DNA from: CAMDPA01 sp963825625
GTDB taxonomy: Bacteria; Pseudomonadota; Alphaproteobacteria; Rhizobiales; Hyphomicrobiaceae
Assembly (NCBI GenBank): GCA_963825625.1
Contig: CAWGUF010000004.1
Span: 137,182 to 201,181 of the forward strand
Direction of reading: 5' to 3'
DNA length: 64,000 nt
The position numbers and the translations under genes were made by a program. Of the stretch, positions 44,649 through 52,872 are shown piece after piece; positions within the stretch are counted from its first letter, which is position 1, and every line of letters begins with the position of its first letter. The notes beneath the pieces are model-generated. The model saw only the letters and a list, made by a program, of their open reading frames with translations, was not told the DNA's origin and ran no database searches.

Positions 44649-47300
44649 CTATTCGATCATCCGGCCGGCGATCTCGTAGACGTCGCGCGACAGGCCATCC
44701 GTGCCCGCAAGCCTCTGCAGGACCCGCTTGGCGCGACGCCGGCGCTGGGGCTCCAACGCCCGCCAACTGCGAAAGGCTCCGAGCAAACGCGCCGCCACCT
44801 GGGGGTTGAACTTGTCCAGCGCCAGCACCTGGTCCGCCAGAAACTGATAGCCCTGGCCGTCCAGGCGATTGAATTGGGAGGGGTTGGCCATGGCGAAATT
44901 GCCGATCAGAGCGCGAACCTTGTTCGGTGTGGTCATGGAGAACAAGGGATGACCTATCAGCTCCTTCACTCGATCAAGCGTGTCGGGACGAGGGGCGGCA
45001 GCCTGAGCGGTGAACCAGGTGTCGATCACCAGGTGGTCATTCTTCCAGCGATCGTGGAAACGTTGCAGCACCAGTTCGCGTTCAGGCAGGCGGCTGGCCG
45101 CTATGAGATAGAGCGAATGGGCCTCATCGGTCATATTGCCCGCAGCGGCATGATACGCCAGCAACCGCTTTCGATCCGCAGGCGTGTCGCGGGCGGCCAG
45201 GAGGGTCAACACGGCATTGCGCAACGCGCGCCGGCCGGTACTGGCAGCGTCAGGCGAGAACCGCCTGCCACTCGAATGCCGCTCGTAGAGGTCCTCGAGC
45301 AGATCGCCCAGGCTGGTCCCTACCAGTTTCAATAGCTGGCGGCGCGAGGCGTGAATCGCTCCGGGGTCTACATTCCGGGCAATCTCGCGCGCCACATCCG
45401 CCTCTGAAGGCAGCCGCAGCAACTCGGCAAGATAGGCCGGCTCAAGGTCGTCCTGGGCAATCACCGCGCCCAGTGCCTTGGCATAACCGCCACCCTTGCC
45501 CGATCGCTTTCCAGCCTCCCGGGCACGAACGAGGTGCATCAGTATGCCCGTGGCGTAGGCGGTGGCCGCCTGCCAGCGATTGAACGGATCGCTGTCGTTG
45601 GCCAGCAGAAATTCCAGATCGCGATCCGATAGATCCATCGTCAGCTTCACGGGGGCAGAGAACCCTCGCAACAGGGACGGTACCGGCCGAGAGGGAACAT
45701 CGAGGAAGCGGAACGTCTGCTTGCGATCATTGATGTGCAGGACACCGTCTGCCAGCTCCTTTCCGCCCTCCAGGCGCAAGGGGATGTCGCTGCCATTGGC
45801 GCCGATGAGCCCCATGCGCACAGGGATATGCAACGGCTTCTTCTTGGGCTCGCGCGATGACGGCGGATTGACCTGCTCCACGGTCAGCACGGCGGACTTT
45901 GTCGAACGGTCGTAATCGAGCGCACAAACGAGCTCGGGCGTTCCGGATTGCGAATACCACTGGCGGAAGTGCCTGAGGTCCACGCCGGTCGCAGCCTCGA
46001 AACTCTCGATGAAATCCTCAACGGTTGCCGCCCGGCCGTCGTGACGCTGGAAGTAGAGATCCATGCCGGCGCGGAAGCCGTCGGCACCGACGATCGTCTC
46101 GATCATACGGACCAGCTCGGCCCCCTTCTCGTAGACAGTCGCCGTGTAGAAGTTGTTGATCTCGATATAAGTATCGGGCCTGACCGGATGCGCCAGGGGG
46201 CCCGCATCCTCCGGGAACTGGGCGGCCTTGAGCTGGCGGACATCGGCGATACGCTGGACCGGGCGGGAGCGCTCGTCGGCCGAGAACTCCTGATCGCGGT
46301 AGACGGTCAATCCCTCTTTCAGGCAGAGCTGGAACCAGTCGCGGCACGTGATGCGGTTGCCGGTCCAATTGTGGAAGTACTCGTGTGCCACTACGCTTTC
46401 GATCGCCTCGAAGATGGCGTCCGAAGCGGTCTCCGGCGAAGCCAGGATCAGGCGGTCGTTGAAAATATTGAGGCCCTTGTTCTCCATGGCGCCCATGTTG
46501 AAGTCGGACACGGCAACGATGTTGAAGACCTCGAGGTCGTATTCCCGGCCGAAGCGCTGCTCATCCCATTTCATCGAGCGCTTGAGACTGTCCATGGCCC
46601 AGTGCGCACGGTCCTCCTTGCCGGGCTCGACGTAGATGGTCAGTTGAACATCTCGACCAGACATGGTGCGGAAGGTGGACGCGATGGAGCCCAGATTGCC
46701 GCCGACCATGGCAAAGAGGTAGCAGGGCTTGGGGTGCGGGTCGTTCCATACCGCATAGTGGCGCCGGCCGCGATCCAGGGTGCCTCGTTCAACGAGATTG
46801 CCATTGGCAAGCAGCGTGGCGGCTTCTTCGACATCGGCCTCCACGCGGCACTGGTAGACCGACAACACGTCGGGCCTATCGAGGAAATAGGTGATGCGGC
46901 GGAAGCCCTCGGCCTCGCATTGGGTGCAGTATATGCCACGTGAGCGATAGAGGCCGTTGAGGGCCTTGTTGGCCTCCGGATCGATGTATGTGACGATGTC
47001 GAGGGTGAAGGAGGCCTTGTCGGGGGGGCGGCGGATGGTCAGCGAGAGCGGGTCCACGTCGTATTCGGCCGTAGTCAGGGGCTTGCCGTCGAGTTTGATC
47101 GATTCGAGCTCGAGATGCTCGCCATCGAGGCGGAGCGGTCCCGGCTTTTCGCCCGCCTCCGGATTCGGCCTGAGCTTGAGCCGCGAGCGGACGCGGGTGC
47201 GCCTTGGCGCCAGCGAGACGTCGAGGCTCACGGTGTCGATCAGGTAGGACGGTGGACGGTAGTCCTTGAGGCGGATCGGGCGCGGGGTGTCGGTCTTCAT
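44649..47300 (-). CDS. pepN: Aminopeptidase N (M1 family)
   Basis: 883 aa from ATG 47300, where the protein begins MKTDTPRPIRLKDYRPPSYL as in E. coli-type PepN. The substrate motif GAMENKG is at about 270-276, the zinc motif HEYFH at about 306-310 and the third ligand Glu in LKEGLTVYRD 18 residues later. The Ig-like domain and the long helical C-terminal DUF3458 domain are complete. A cytoplasmic broad-specificity aminopeptidase for peptide turnover. Single-gene unit. Confidence 0.96.
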   Translation of the reverse strand: MKTDTPRPIRLKDYRPPSYLIDTVSLDVSLAPRRTRVRSRLKLRPNPEAGEKPGPLRLDGEHLELESIKLDGKPLTTAEYDVDPLSLTIRRPPDKASFTLDIVTYIDPEANKALNGLYRSRGIYCTQCEAEGFRRITYFLDRPDVLSVYQCRVEADVEEAATLLANGNLVERGTLDRGRRHYAVWNDPHPKPCYLFAMVGGNLGSIASTFRTMSGRDVQLTIYVEPGKEDRAHWAMDSLKRSMKWDEQRFGREYDLEVFNIVAVSDFNMGAMENKGLNIFNDRLILASPETASDAIFEAIESVVAHEYFHNWTGNRITCRDWFQLCLKEGLTVYRDQEFSADERSRPVQRIADVRQLKAAQFPEDAGPLAHPVRPDTYIEINNFYTATVYEKGAELVRMIETIVGADGFRAGMDLYFQRHDGRAATVEDFIESFEAATGVDLRHFRQWYSQSGTPELVCALDYDRSTKSAVLTVEQVNPPSSREPKKKPLHIPVRMGLIGANGSDIPLRLEGGKELADGVLHINDRKQTFRFLDVPSRPVPSLLRGFSAPVKLTMDLSDRDLEFLLANDSDPFNRWQAATAYATGILMHLVRAREAGKRSGKGGGYAKALGAVIAQDDLEPAYLAELLRLPSEADVAREIARNVDPGAIHASRRQLLKLVGTSLGDLLEDLYERHSSGRRFSPDAASTGRRALRNAVLTLLAARDTPADRKRLLAYHAAAGNMTDEAHSLYLIAASRLPERELVLQRFHDRWKNDHLVIDTWFTAQAAAPRPDTLDRVKELIGHPLFSMTTPNKVRALIGNFAMANPSQFNRLDGQGYQFLADQVLALDKFNPQVAARLLGAFRSWRALEPQRRRRAKRVLQRLAGTDGLSRDVYEIAGRMIE

Positions 47301-47514
47301 GGGCTGTGACGGGCCTCGGCTATCGGGCAACTTTTTCCGGTCTTTTCCACTATGGGGTGCGCCGGACCGCATGGATTGGCGGCGACGACCCTCGTTGATG
47401 AGACATATAGGCCATCAGGCACCGATGCCGCCAGCATTGAGGATAACTGGGGATAGCTGGGGATAGCGCTGGCCGAGCATGGCAAGCCGCGCGAGCCGCG
47501 CCGGCTACCCGAAT

Positions 47515-47811
47515 TCAATTGTCGTCGTGCCCGGCCGAGTCGACCGGCTCGTTGGCGGTCAAGCCCCGGATGGCAGCCTCCGCCATCTGCATGCGGATCT
47601 CGTCGGCTGCCGCTGCCAGACGCGGGGGGGGGGGCGAACATGCCGGGCTTCGGCATCGCAGCCCGAGAGGAAGGTGATCAGCGTGGCCTGGTCGGTGATG
47701 CGAGGGCCCTGCCACAACTTCGCGTCCGGACAGGCCGCCTGCACGCGCGTACTGAGCGGGGGGGGTGGAGACGATCGAATGGGCGGCAACACCGAGCTGG
47801 CGGATGGTCAT
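47515..47811 (-). pseudogene. Short ORF interrupted by two poly-G tracts (possible dehydrogenase remnant)
   Basis: Reading minus from ATG 47811 gives MTIRQLGVAAHSIVSTPP. At the G8 run (47758-47765) the plausible frame switches to LSTRVQAACPDAKLWQGPRI and TDQATLITFLSGCDAEARHV. At the G11 run (47624-47634) it switches back to RLAAAADEIRMQMAEAAIRG and ends at 47515. The middle and end faintly recall the edges of a D-2-hydroxyacid dehydrogenase, but most of such a protein is absent. The two homopolymers are the longest in the window. Either the ORF is a remnant with slippage sites, or the G-runs are assembly artefacts. Confidence 0.35.
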
Positions 47812-47906
47812 TGGATGGGCTTCCTGTCTCCGGTAGTCTCGCGGCAGGCTATCACGCCCGGGAACGACAGCGAACGATCACGGATTTGGTGGAGGAAACG
47901 AAACCT

Positions 47907-48767
47907 ATGGCAGGCAAAGACAAGGACTCCATCGGCATCGTGGGCGCGGGGCGTATGGGCCTTGCGATGCTCAAGCACATGGCGAAAAAGGGCCATGCCG
48001 TCACCGTATGCGATATCTCGGAAAAACAGCTCGAGCTGGCGAAGGCGGCCGGCGCCTCGATTGCAGCTTCGCCGGCCGAGCTCGGCAAATCCTGCAGCTT
48101 CGTCATCGTCGGCGTCGGGTTCGACGACGAGGTCATGGCCGTCATGACCGGTCCAGGCGGGGTGCTCGAGACCATGAAGCCTGGCGGCATCATCGCAATC
48201 TCCTCCACGGCCTCGCCAGATACGGTGAAACGCATGGACGAGGCGGCCCGCGCGAAGGGTTGCGACGTCTACGACGCGCCGATCGCGCGGGGACGTTGGG
48301 CGGCCGACAACGGCACCCTGCTGGCACTGGTCGGCGGCAAGCCCGAGGTCGTCGCCCGCGCCGAGCCGGTCTACTCCTGCTTCTGCTCCGACATCGTGCA
48401 CCTGGGCGAGGTCGGTCATGGCCAGGTCGGCAAGACCATGAACAACCTGATGCTATGGATCTCTGCGGTCGGACTGATCGAGGCCGGCAGGCTGGCCGAG
48501 ACCACCGGCATCTCGCTGCCGAAACTGCGCGAGGCGCTGCAGATGAGCTCCGGCAAGACCGCAGCGCTGGAGGACTGGGACGGCATTACCTTCACGTGGG
48601 CCTTGAAGGACATGCAGATCGTGGCCGAGATGGCGGACAAGGCCGGGCTGTCGCTGCCGCTGTGCGGGACGATCAAGGAGATGGTGAAGGATGCGCGTCG
48701 GGTGAAGGCATCCAATCCGCCTGACTGGACCGGCAAGCCGGCGATGGCCTACGAAGCCAAAAGCTGA
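47907..48767 (+). CDS. NAD(P)-dependent beta-hydroxyacid dehydrogenase (3-hydroxyisobutyrate dehydrogenase-like)
   Basis: 286 aa from ATG 47907 with GGAGG at 47891. The Rossmann loop IGIVGAGRMGLAMLKHMAKK is at the N-terminus, the substrate loop DAPIARGRWAADNGTLLALV at about 125, and the catalytic lysine block GHGQVGKTMNNLM near 180. This is a full-length member of the beta-HAD family. Substrate not deducible. It is followed 18 bases later by the PncC-like gene, so the two probably form one unit. Confidence 0.92.
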   Translation: MAGKDKDSIGIVGAGRMGLAMLKHMAKKGHAVTVCDISEKQLELAKAAGASIAASPAELGKSCSFVIVGVGFDDEVMAVMTGPGGVLETMKPGGIIAISSTASPDTVKRMDEAARAKGCDVYDAPIARGRWAADNGTLLALVGGKPEVVARAEPVYSCFCSDIVHLGEVGHGQVGKTMNNLMLWISAVGLIEAGRLAETTGISLPKLREALQMSSGKTAALEDWDGITFTWALKDMQIVAEMADKAGLSLPLCGTIKEMVKDARRVKASNPPDWTGKPAMAYEAKS

Positions 48768-48785
48768 GTGCGGAGGAGACAAGTC

Positions 48786-49280
48786 ATGCAGACACTGCTG
48801 CCGATTGCCGAAAGAGCCGCCAAACTGCTTGTCGAGCGCAATGAGACGATTGCCATTGCCGAATCCTCTGCCGGCGGGTTGATATCCGCCGCTCTTCTGG
48901 CCGTACCCGGAGCATCCGCCTATTTCCTCGGCGGCTCCGTGATCTACACCATGTATGCACGCGAAGGCCTGCTCGGCATCACGCCGGAGGACATGGCCGG
49001 CATGCGCGCCTCGACCGAGCCCTACGCGCTGTTGCTGGCGGGACGCGTGCGCGAGCGGCTCGGTTCGACATGGGCACTGGCGGAAACCGGCGCCACCGGG
49101 CCAAGCGGCAACCGCTACGGCGATGCGGCGGGACATGCCTGCATCGGCATTGCTGGGCCAGTGCGGATGTCGCTCACGCTGGAGACCGGCAGCACAGACA
49201 GACAAGCCAACATGAGGGCATTCGCCGCGAGGGCACTGACGACGCTGACTGAAGCGCTCGAGACTGCCGGGCAATCTTGA
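48786..49280 (+). CDS. CinA C-terminal domain protein (nicotinamide-nucleotide amidase type)
   Basis: 164 aa from ATG 48786 with GGAGGAG upstream. TIAIAESSAGGLISAALLAV at about 27, YFLGGSVIYTMYAREGLLGI and AETGATGPSGNRYG match the stand-alone CinA C-terminal domain, as in PncC, which deamidates NMN to NaMN in NAD recycling. The usual motif reads AESCTGG; here it reads AESSAGG, so the family assignment is good but activity is not certain. Confidence 0.85.
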   Translation: MQTLLPIAERAAKLLVERNETIAIAESSAGGLISAALLAVPGASAYFLGGSVIYTMYAREGLLGITPEDMAGMRASTEPYALLLAGRVRERLGSTWALAETGATGPSGNRYGDAAGHACIGIAGPVRMSLTLETGSTDRQANMRAFAARALTTLTEALETAGQS

Positions 49281-49339
49281 AGTGGGCGCAGTCCGACCTC
49301 AGATAGACATCGTCAAGAGCGCGGCCCCCGGACATCCCT

Positions 49340-49416
49340 GGGCATCCCCTGGGCATCCCCTGGGCATCCCCTGGGCATCCCCTGGGCATCCCCTGGGCAT
49401 CCCCTGGGCATCCCCT
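49340..49416. repeat. 11-bp minisatellite, seven perfect copies
   Basis: GGGCATCCCCT is repeated seven times without mismatch, preceded by one degenerate copy at 49331-49339. The unit is not a multiple of three, so translated frames cycle. It lies between the PncC-like gene and the S9 peptidase start, about 100 bases before the latter. Confidence 0.95.
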
Positions 49417-49515
49417 GGGGCGTCATGTGTCGCTGCTCGCACCTTATCATCCGCAAACCGACAGCTTGATCGATGAGGACGTCGGCGCTGCACAGCTTGC
49501 ACCGGAGAAAGCGAA

Positions 49516-51426
49516 ATGCAGAAACCCTATGGCACGTGGCAATCCCCTCTGTCGGCAACCCAGGTCGCGGCAACCGGGCGGCGCTTTGCCGATCTTGCGA
49601 TCGACGGCGCGGATATCTACTGGGGCGAGACACGTCCTTCAGAGGGCGGTCGCGTCACGATCATGCGTCGAGATGCAAAAGGTGAGACAGAAGAACTCAT
49701 AGCCCAACCCTTCAACGCCCGGACCCGCGTACACGAGTACGGCGGCGGCGCATTCGCGGTGGCGGACGGTACGCTGTATTTCTCAAATTTCGCGGACCAA
49801 CGGCTGTACAGGCTGGATCGGGGCGGGGCACCCGCCGCACTCACACCGGAAGGTTCCTACCGTTATGCCGACGGCGTCATAGATCGTCGGCGCGGCAGGC
49901 TGTTTTGCGTAAGGGAGGATCATACCGCAGCAGAAAGCGAGCCGCGCAACGAGATAGTGGCCGTGTCCCTGTCAGACGGCACGGCGTCCGTCATCGCGAA
50001 CGGATGCGACTTCTACTCCAATCCACGGCCGTGTCCCGACGGTCGCAAGCTTTGCTGGCTGGAGTGGGACCATCCGGCAATGCCGTGGGACGGCACGCGG
50101 CTGCGTGTTGCCGACATCGATGAGGATGGCAAACCAGCGGCGGCGGTGACCATTGCCGGTGGGAGCAACGAATCGATCTGCATGCCGCAGTGGTCGCCGG
50201 GCGGGCTGCTGCATTTCGTGTCCGACCGCAGCGGCTGGTGGAATCTCTACCGGGTCAGCGACGGAAAGATCGAAGCGATCTGGCCAAAAGAGGACGAGTT
50301 CGGACAGCCGCATTGGACATTCGGCAGCCAAATGTTCGGCTTCTCGGACGAGGATGTGGTGTGCATTCATGGCCACCCAGGTGCATGGCGGCTGTCTCGG
50401 ATTGCCGCAGACGGCAGCGATGTTCGGCACTTCGAGTTACCCTACGCGGAACTCAGCAATCTGCGAATCGGGGATGGGACAGCGCTGCTCTACGCGGCAT
50501 CTGCGACTTCCCCGCCGAGGCTGATCGAGGTGTCATTGGCAACAGGTGCGGCGGTGACGCTTCGCCAGCCAAGTGAAACAGCCCTCGCCGCAGAGTGGAT
50601 TTCGCATCCAGAGAGCATCACGTTCGATACGGAACGGGGTAAGACGCATGCGTTCTTCTATCGGCCGCACAATCCCGAGCACTCTGCGCCATCGGATGAA
50701 CGGCCGCCGCTGATCGTGGCCAGCCACGGCGGACCGACCGGCAGCACGAGCGCGGCGCTCAGCCCGCAGATCCAGTTCTGGACAACACGGGGCTTCGCCG
50801 TTCTCGACGTCAACTACGGCGGCAGCACCGGCTACGGTCGCGCATATCGCGAACGCCTGGACGGCAATTGGGGCGTTGCCGAGGTCGCCGATTGTATCGA
50901 TGGCGCCCGCTTCCTTGCCAGGCGTGGCGATGTCGATGGTGAGCGTCTATTGATCCGAGGCGCCAGCGCAGGCGGGTACACGACTTTATGCGCGCTCACA
51001 TTCCACAACGTATTCCGTGCGGGGGCCAGTCACTATGGCATCGGCGACCTGGAGGCCCTTGCACTGCATACGCACAAATTCGAGTCTCGATACCTCGACC
51101 GGCTGGTCGGACCGTATCCCGAAGCCAAGCAGCTTTATATCGCGCGGTCTCCGATCCACCACGCAAAAGGTCTGAACTGCGCCATGATCTTCTTCCAGGG
51201 CCTGGAGGATCGCGTGGTGCCGCCCGAGCAAGCCGAAGCGATGGTGGCTGCGCTGAGGGCAGCCGGACTACCTGTCGCATACGTACCATTCGAAGGCGAG
51301 CAGCACGGTTTCCGCCGGGCAGAGAACATCCAAAAAGCGCTGGAGGCAGAGCTATACTTCTATGGCAAAGTCCTGGGTTTCACGCCTGCCGACGACCTGC
51401 CGCCGATCGACATCGAAAACCTGTAG
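49516..51426 (+). CDS. S9 family peptidase (acylaminoacyl-peptidase / prolyl oligopeptidase type)
   Basis: 636 aa. A beta-propeller-like N-terminal half (HEYGGGAFAVADGTLYF, DFYSNPRPCPDGRKLCWLEW, CMPQWSPGGLLHFVSDRSG) precedes the alpha/beta hydrolase. There the nucleophile is in RGASAGGYTTL, the acid in FQGLEDRVVPPEQAE and the histidine in GEQHGFRRAENIQ. No signal peptide, so it acts in the cytoplasm on short peptides. CACCGGAGAAAGCG before ATG 49516 gives an acceptable GGAG site. The minisatellite lies in its leader. Confidence 0.93.
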   Translation: MQKPYGTWQSPLSATQVAATGRRFADLAIDGADIYWGETRPSEGGRVTIMRRDAKGETEELIAQPFNARTRVHEYGGGAFAVADGTLYFSNFADQRLYRLDRGGAPAALTPEGSYRYADGVIDRRRGRLFCVREDHTAAESEPRNEIVAVSLSDGTASVIANGCDFYSNPRPCPDGRKLCWLEWDHPAMPWDGTRLRVADIDEDGKPAAAVTIAGGSNESICMPQWSPGGLLHFVSDRSGWWNLYRVSDGKIEAIWPKEDEFGQPHWTFGSQMFGFSDEDVVCIHGHPGAWRLSRIAADGSDVRHFELPYAELSNLRIGDGTALLYAASATSPPRLIEVSLATGAAVTLRQPSETALAAEWISHPESITFDTERGKTHAFFYRPHNPEHSAPSDERPPLIVASHGGPTGSTSAALSPQIQFWTTRGFAVLDVNYGGSTGYGRAYRERLDGNWGVAEVADCIDGARFLARRGDVDGERLLIRGASAGGYTTLCALTFHNVFRAGASHYGIGDLEALALHTHKFESRYLDRLVGPYPEAKQLYIARSPIHHAKGLNCAMIFFQGLEDRVVPPEQAEAMVAALRAAGLPVAYVPFEGEQHGFRRAENIQKALEAELYFYGKVLGFTPADDLPPIDIENL

Positions 51427-51486
51427 CGCTGCGCCATGTTGCGTCCGCGAGCGGGATACGGCGACTTGCGGCAGCTAGAGCATCAT

Positions 51487-51633
51487 CCGACCGGACAGAA
51501 CCGCCGCCGCGGCTCACCGGTCGGATACTGCGCTAGAGCCGTTCCGATCCAAGTGGAATCGGAAGGCGGCTCTAAGCTTTTAACTCCGAGTGCTTCTTAT
51601 CGGAAAACCGCTTCACACTTTTCCGGAAGCACT
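51487..51633. repeat. Cluster of three adjacent palindromes (REP-like)
   Basis: Three inverted repeats follow one another: CCGACCGG/CCGGTCGG (51487-51524), TAGAGCCG with TTCCGAT / ATCGGAA with CGGCTCTA (51534-51574), and AGTGCTT with CGGAAAA / TTTTCCG with AAGCACT (51589-51633). They fill the convergent gap between the S9 peptidase and the binding-protein gene and end exactly at the latter's stop. The GTGGAATCGGA core recalls palindromes common in rhizobial intergenic DNA. Confidence 0.7.
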
Positions 51634-52872
51634 CTAGCGATCAGCAGCGCCGCCGGTCGCGGCGCGGACGAGGCGGCCGTCGTTGTCGTAGATGGTGGTG
51701 GCGGCTTCGAACAGCGAGAATGGGATCTTGAGACCGAGATTGCTCGCCTTTCGAAAGCTGAATGCAACATCGGGCGGCGAGACGACACCTACCGGGAGAT
51801 CGGAAACCTTGCGCCGTCCGGAGAGAACGTCAGCTGCATAAACGGCTGCCAGATGGGCATTACTGTCGAAGCTGATACCGACCGACATCAACGCACTGTC
51901 TGCGGACGAATTCACCAGATCGGGAACCGCGCTCAATACGATTGCATTGCCGGCATGGCGGCTGATCGAAGCGAGCTGTGAAAACAGGATCGTGCTGCCG
52001 GTGATCCAGAAAGCGCTATCCTGCAACTGCGGGTCTGTCGCCATCATCCGCTGCACGGCGTTTTTCACCACCCTGGTGACATCTGCCGACAAGGCGTGCG
52101 ACTTGCGCACCTCCAGCGGAAGCACGCGGATGGCATTCTCCTCGCCGTAGCTCACCAGTGGCAGAACCTGGGTCTGGACAGCGCTGAAATTGTCAGCATC
52201 AACGAGCAAGGCCAGGTTCTTCAGGCCCGGCCGAAGTCTGCGGATGTAAGCCATTTGCGCTTCTACGGGCATGTTGAGCGAGGTAAACGCGAAATTCGTT
52301 CCGCTTCCGCGCGCATAGTCGTCGGCCTGGCCGAGAAGAACCGGGTCCTTTGCGCAAATCGAGACGACCGGCAGGCTGCCGCCGCGATAGTTCCGCCACA
52401 GCCATGCGGTCGCATCAGACCCCATAGACAGAATGAGCTGTTGTTTGTCGCGCGCCGCCCGCTCCAACTCGGAGCGGCCAGCGTCATCGGCGCCGGCGAA
52501 ATTGGAAACGGTGAATTCAGTATCGATCCCTTTATCGGCGAACTCCGACAGTACGCGCGAGATCGCAATATCATAGGCCGGAGACGCGCGTGTATAGAGA
52601 ACGAGAACGCGGCCGGCCGGGCGGGTGCCCCCCGCTCGCCGCGGCTGAATGCTGAGCCGACGGCCGTCGGGAGATACCGCTTTGACATGCCATGTCTCGG
52701 CCTGATCTTTGTCGAGCCGGAACCATTGCGCAAAAGAGACAACACCTTGATCAGCGGCAACTGCCGGCGGCACGGCACTCATCAAGGAGAGAACGAGTGC
52801 GATCGCCGTGAGCAGCTTGAAGGGCCACTGCCGCCGCATGCGGATGATATTCGAACGGTTCACGCGCCTCAT
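51634..52872 (-). CDS. Periplasmic binding protein, ABC_sub_bind (TrpX-like) family
   Basis: 412 aa with a signal peptide (about 12-40, LLTAIALVLSLMSAVPPAVA). The mature part begins with a 60-residue domain of its own, then the binding fold GRVLVLYTRASPAYDIAISR, LILSMGSDATAWLWRNYRGG, YIRRLRPGLKNLALLVDAD and a C-terminal PDVAFSFRKASNLGLKIPFS. This matches the ABC_sub_bind family of lipid-anchored or free periplasmic receptors for small molecules. No ABC permease is beside it. Its ATG overlaps the stop of the ATP-grasp/MFS gene by four bases (ATGA), so it is co-translated with that fusion and may serve as its ligand-sensing or substrate-delivery partner. Confidence 0.82.
   Translation of the reverse strand: MRRVNRSNIIRMRRQWPFKLLTAIALVLSLMSAVPPAVAADQGVVSFAQWFRLDKDQAETWHVKAVSPDGRRLSIQPRRAGGTRPAGRVLVLYTRASPAYDIAISRVLSEFADKGIDTEFTVSNFAGADDAGRSELERAARDKQQLILSMGSDATAWLWRNYRGGSLPVVSICAKDPVLLGQADDYARGSGTNFAFTSLNMPVEAQMAYIRRLRPGLKNLALLVDADNFSAVQTQVLPLVSYGEENAIRVLPLEVRKSHALSADVTRVVKNAVQRMMATDPQLQDSAFWITGSTILFSQLASISRHAGNAIVLSAVPDLVNSSADSALMSVGISFDSNAHLAAVYAADVLSGRRKVSDLPVGVVSPPDVAFSFRKASNLGLKIPFSLFEAATTIYDNDGRLVRAATGGAADR

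Noticed and set aside
49331..49416. CRISPR array
   Set aside because: The repeats are 11 bp, directly abutting, with no spacers and no cas genes.
49282..49476. Protein-level repeat of about 11 residues (PGHPLGIPWAS) from the minisatellite
   Set aside because: An 11-bp repeat gives periodic peptides in every frame; there is no start signal or coding context.
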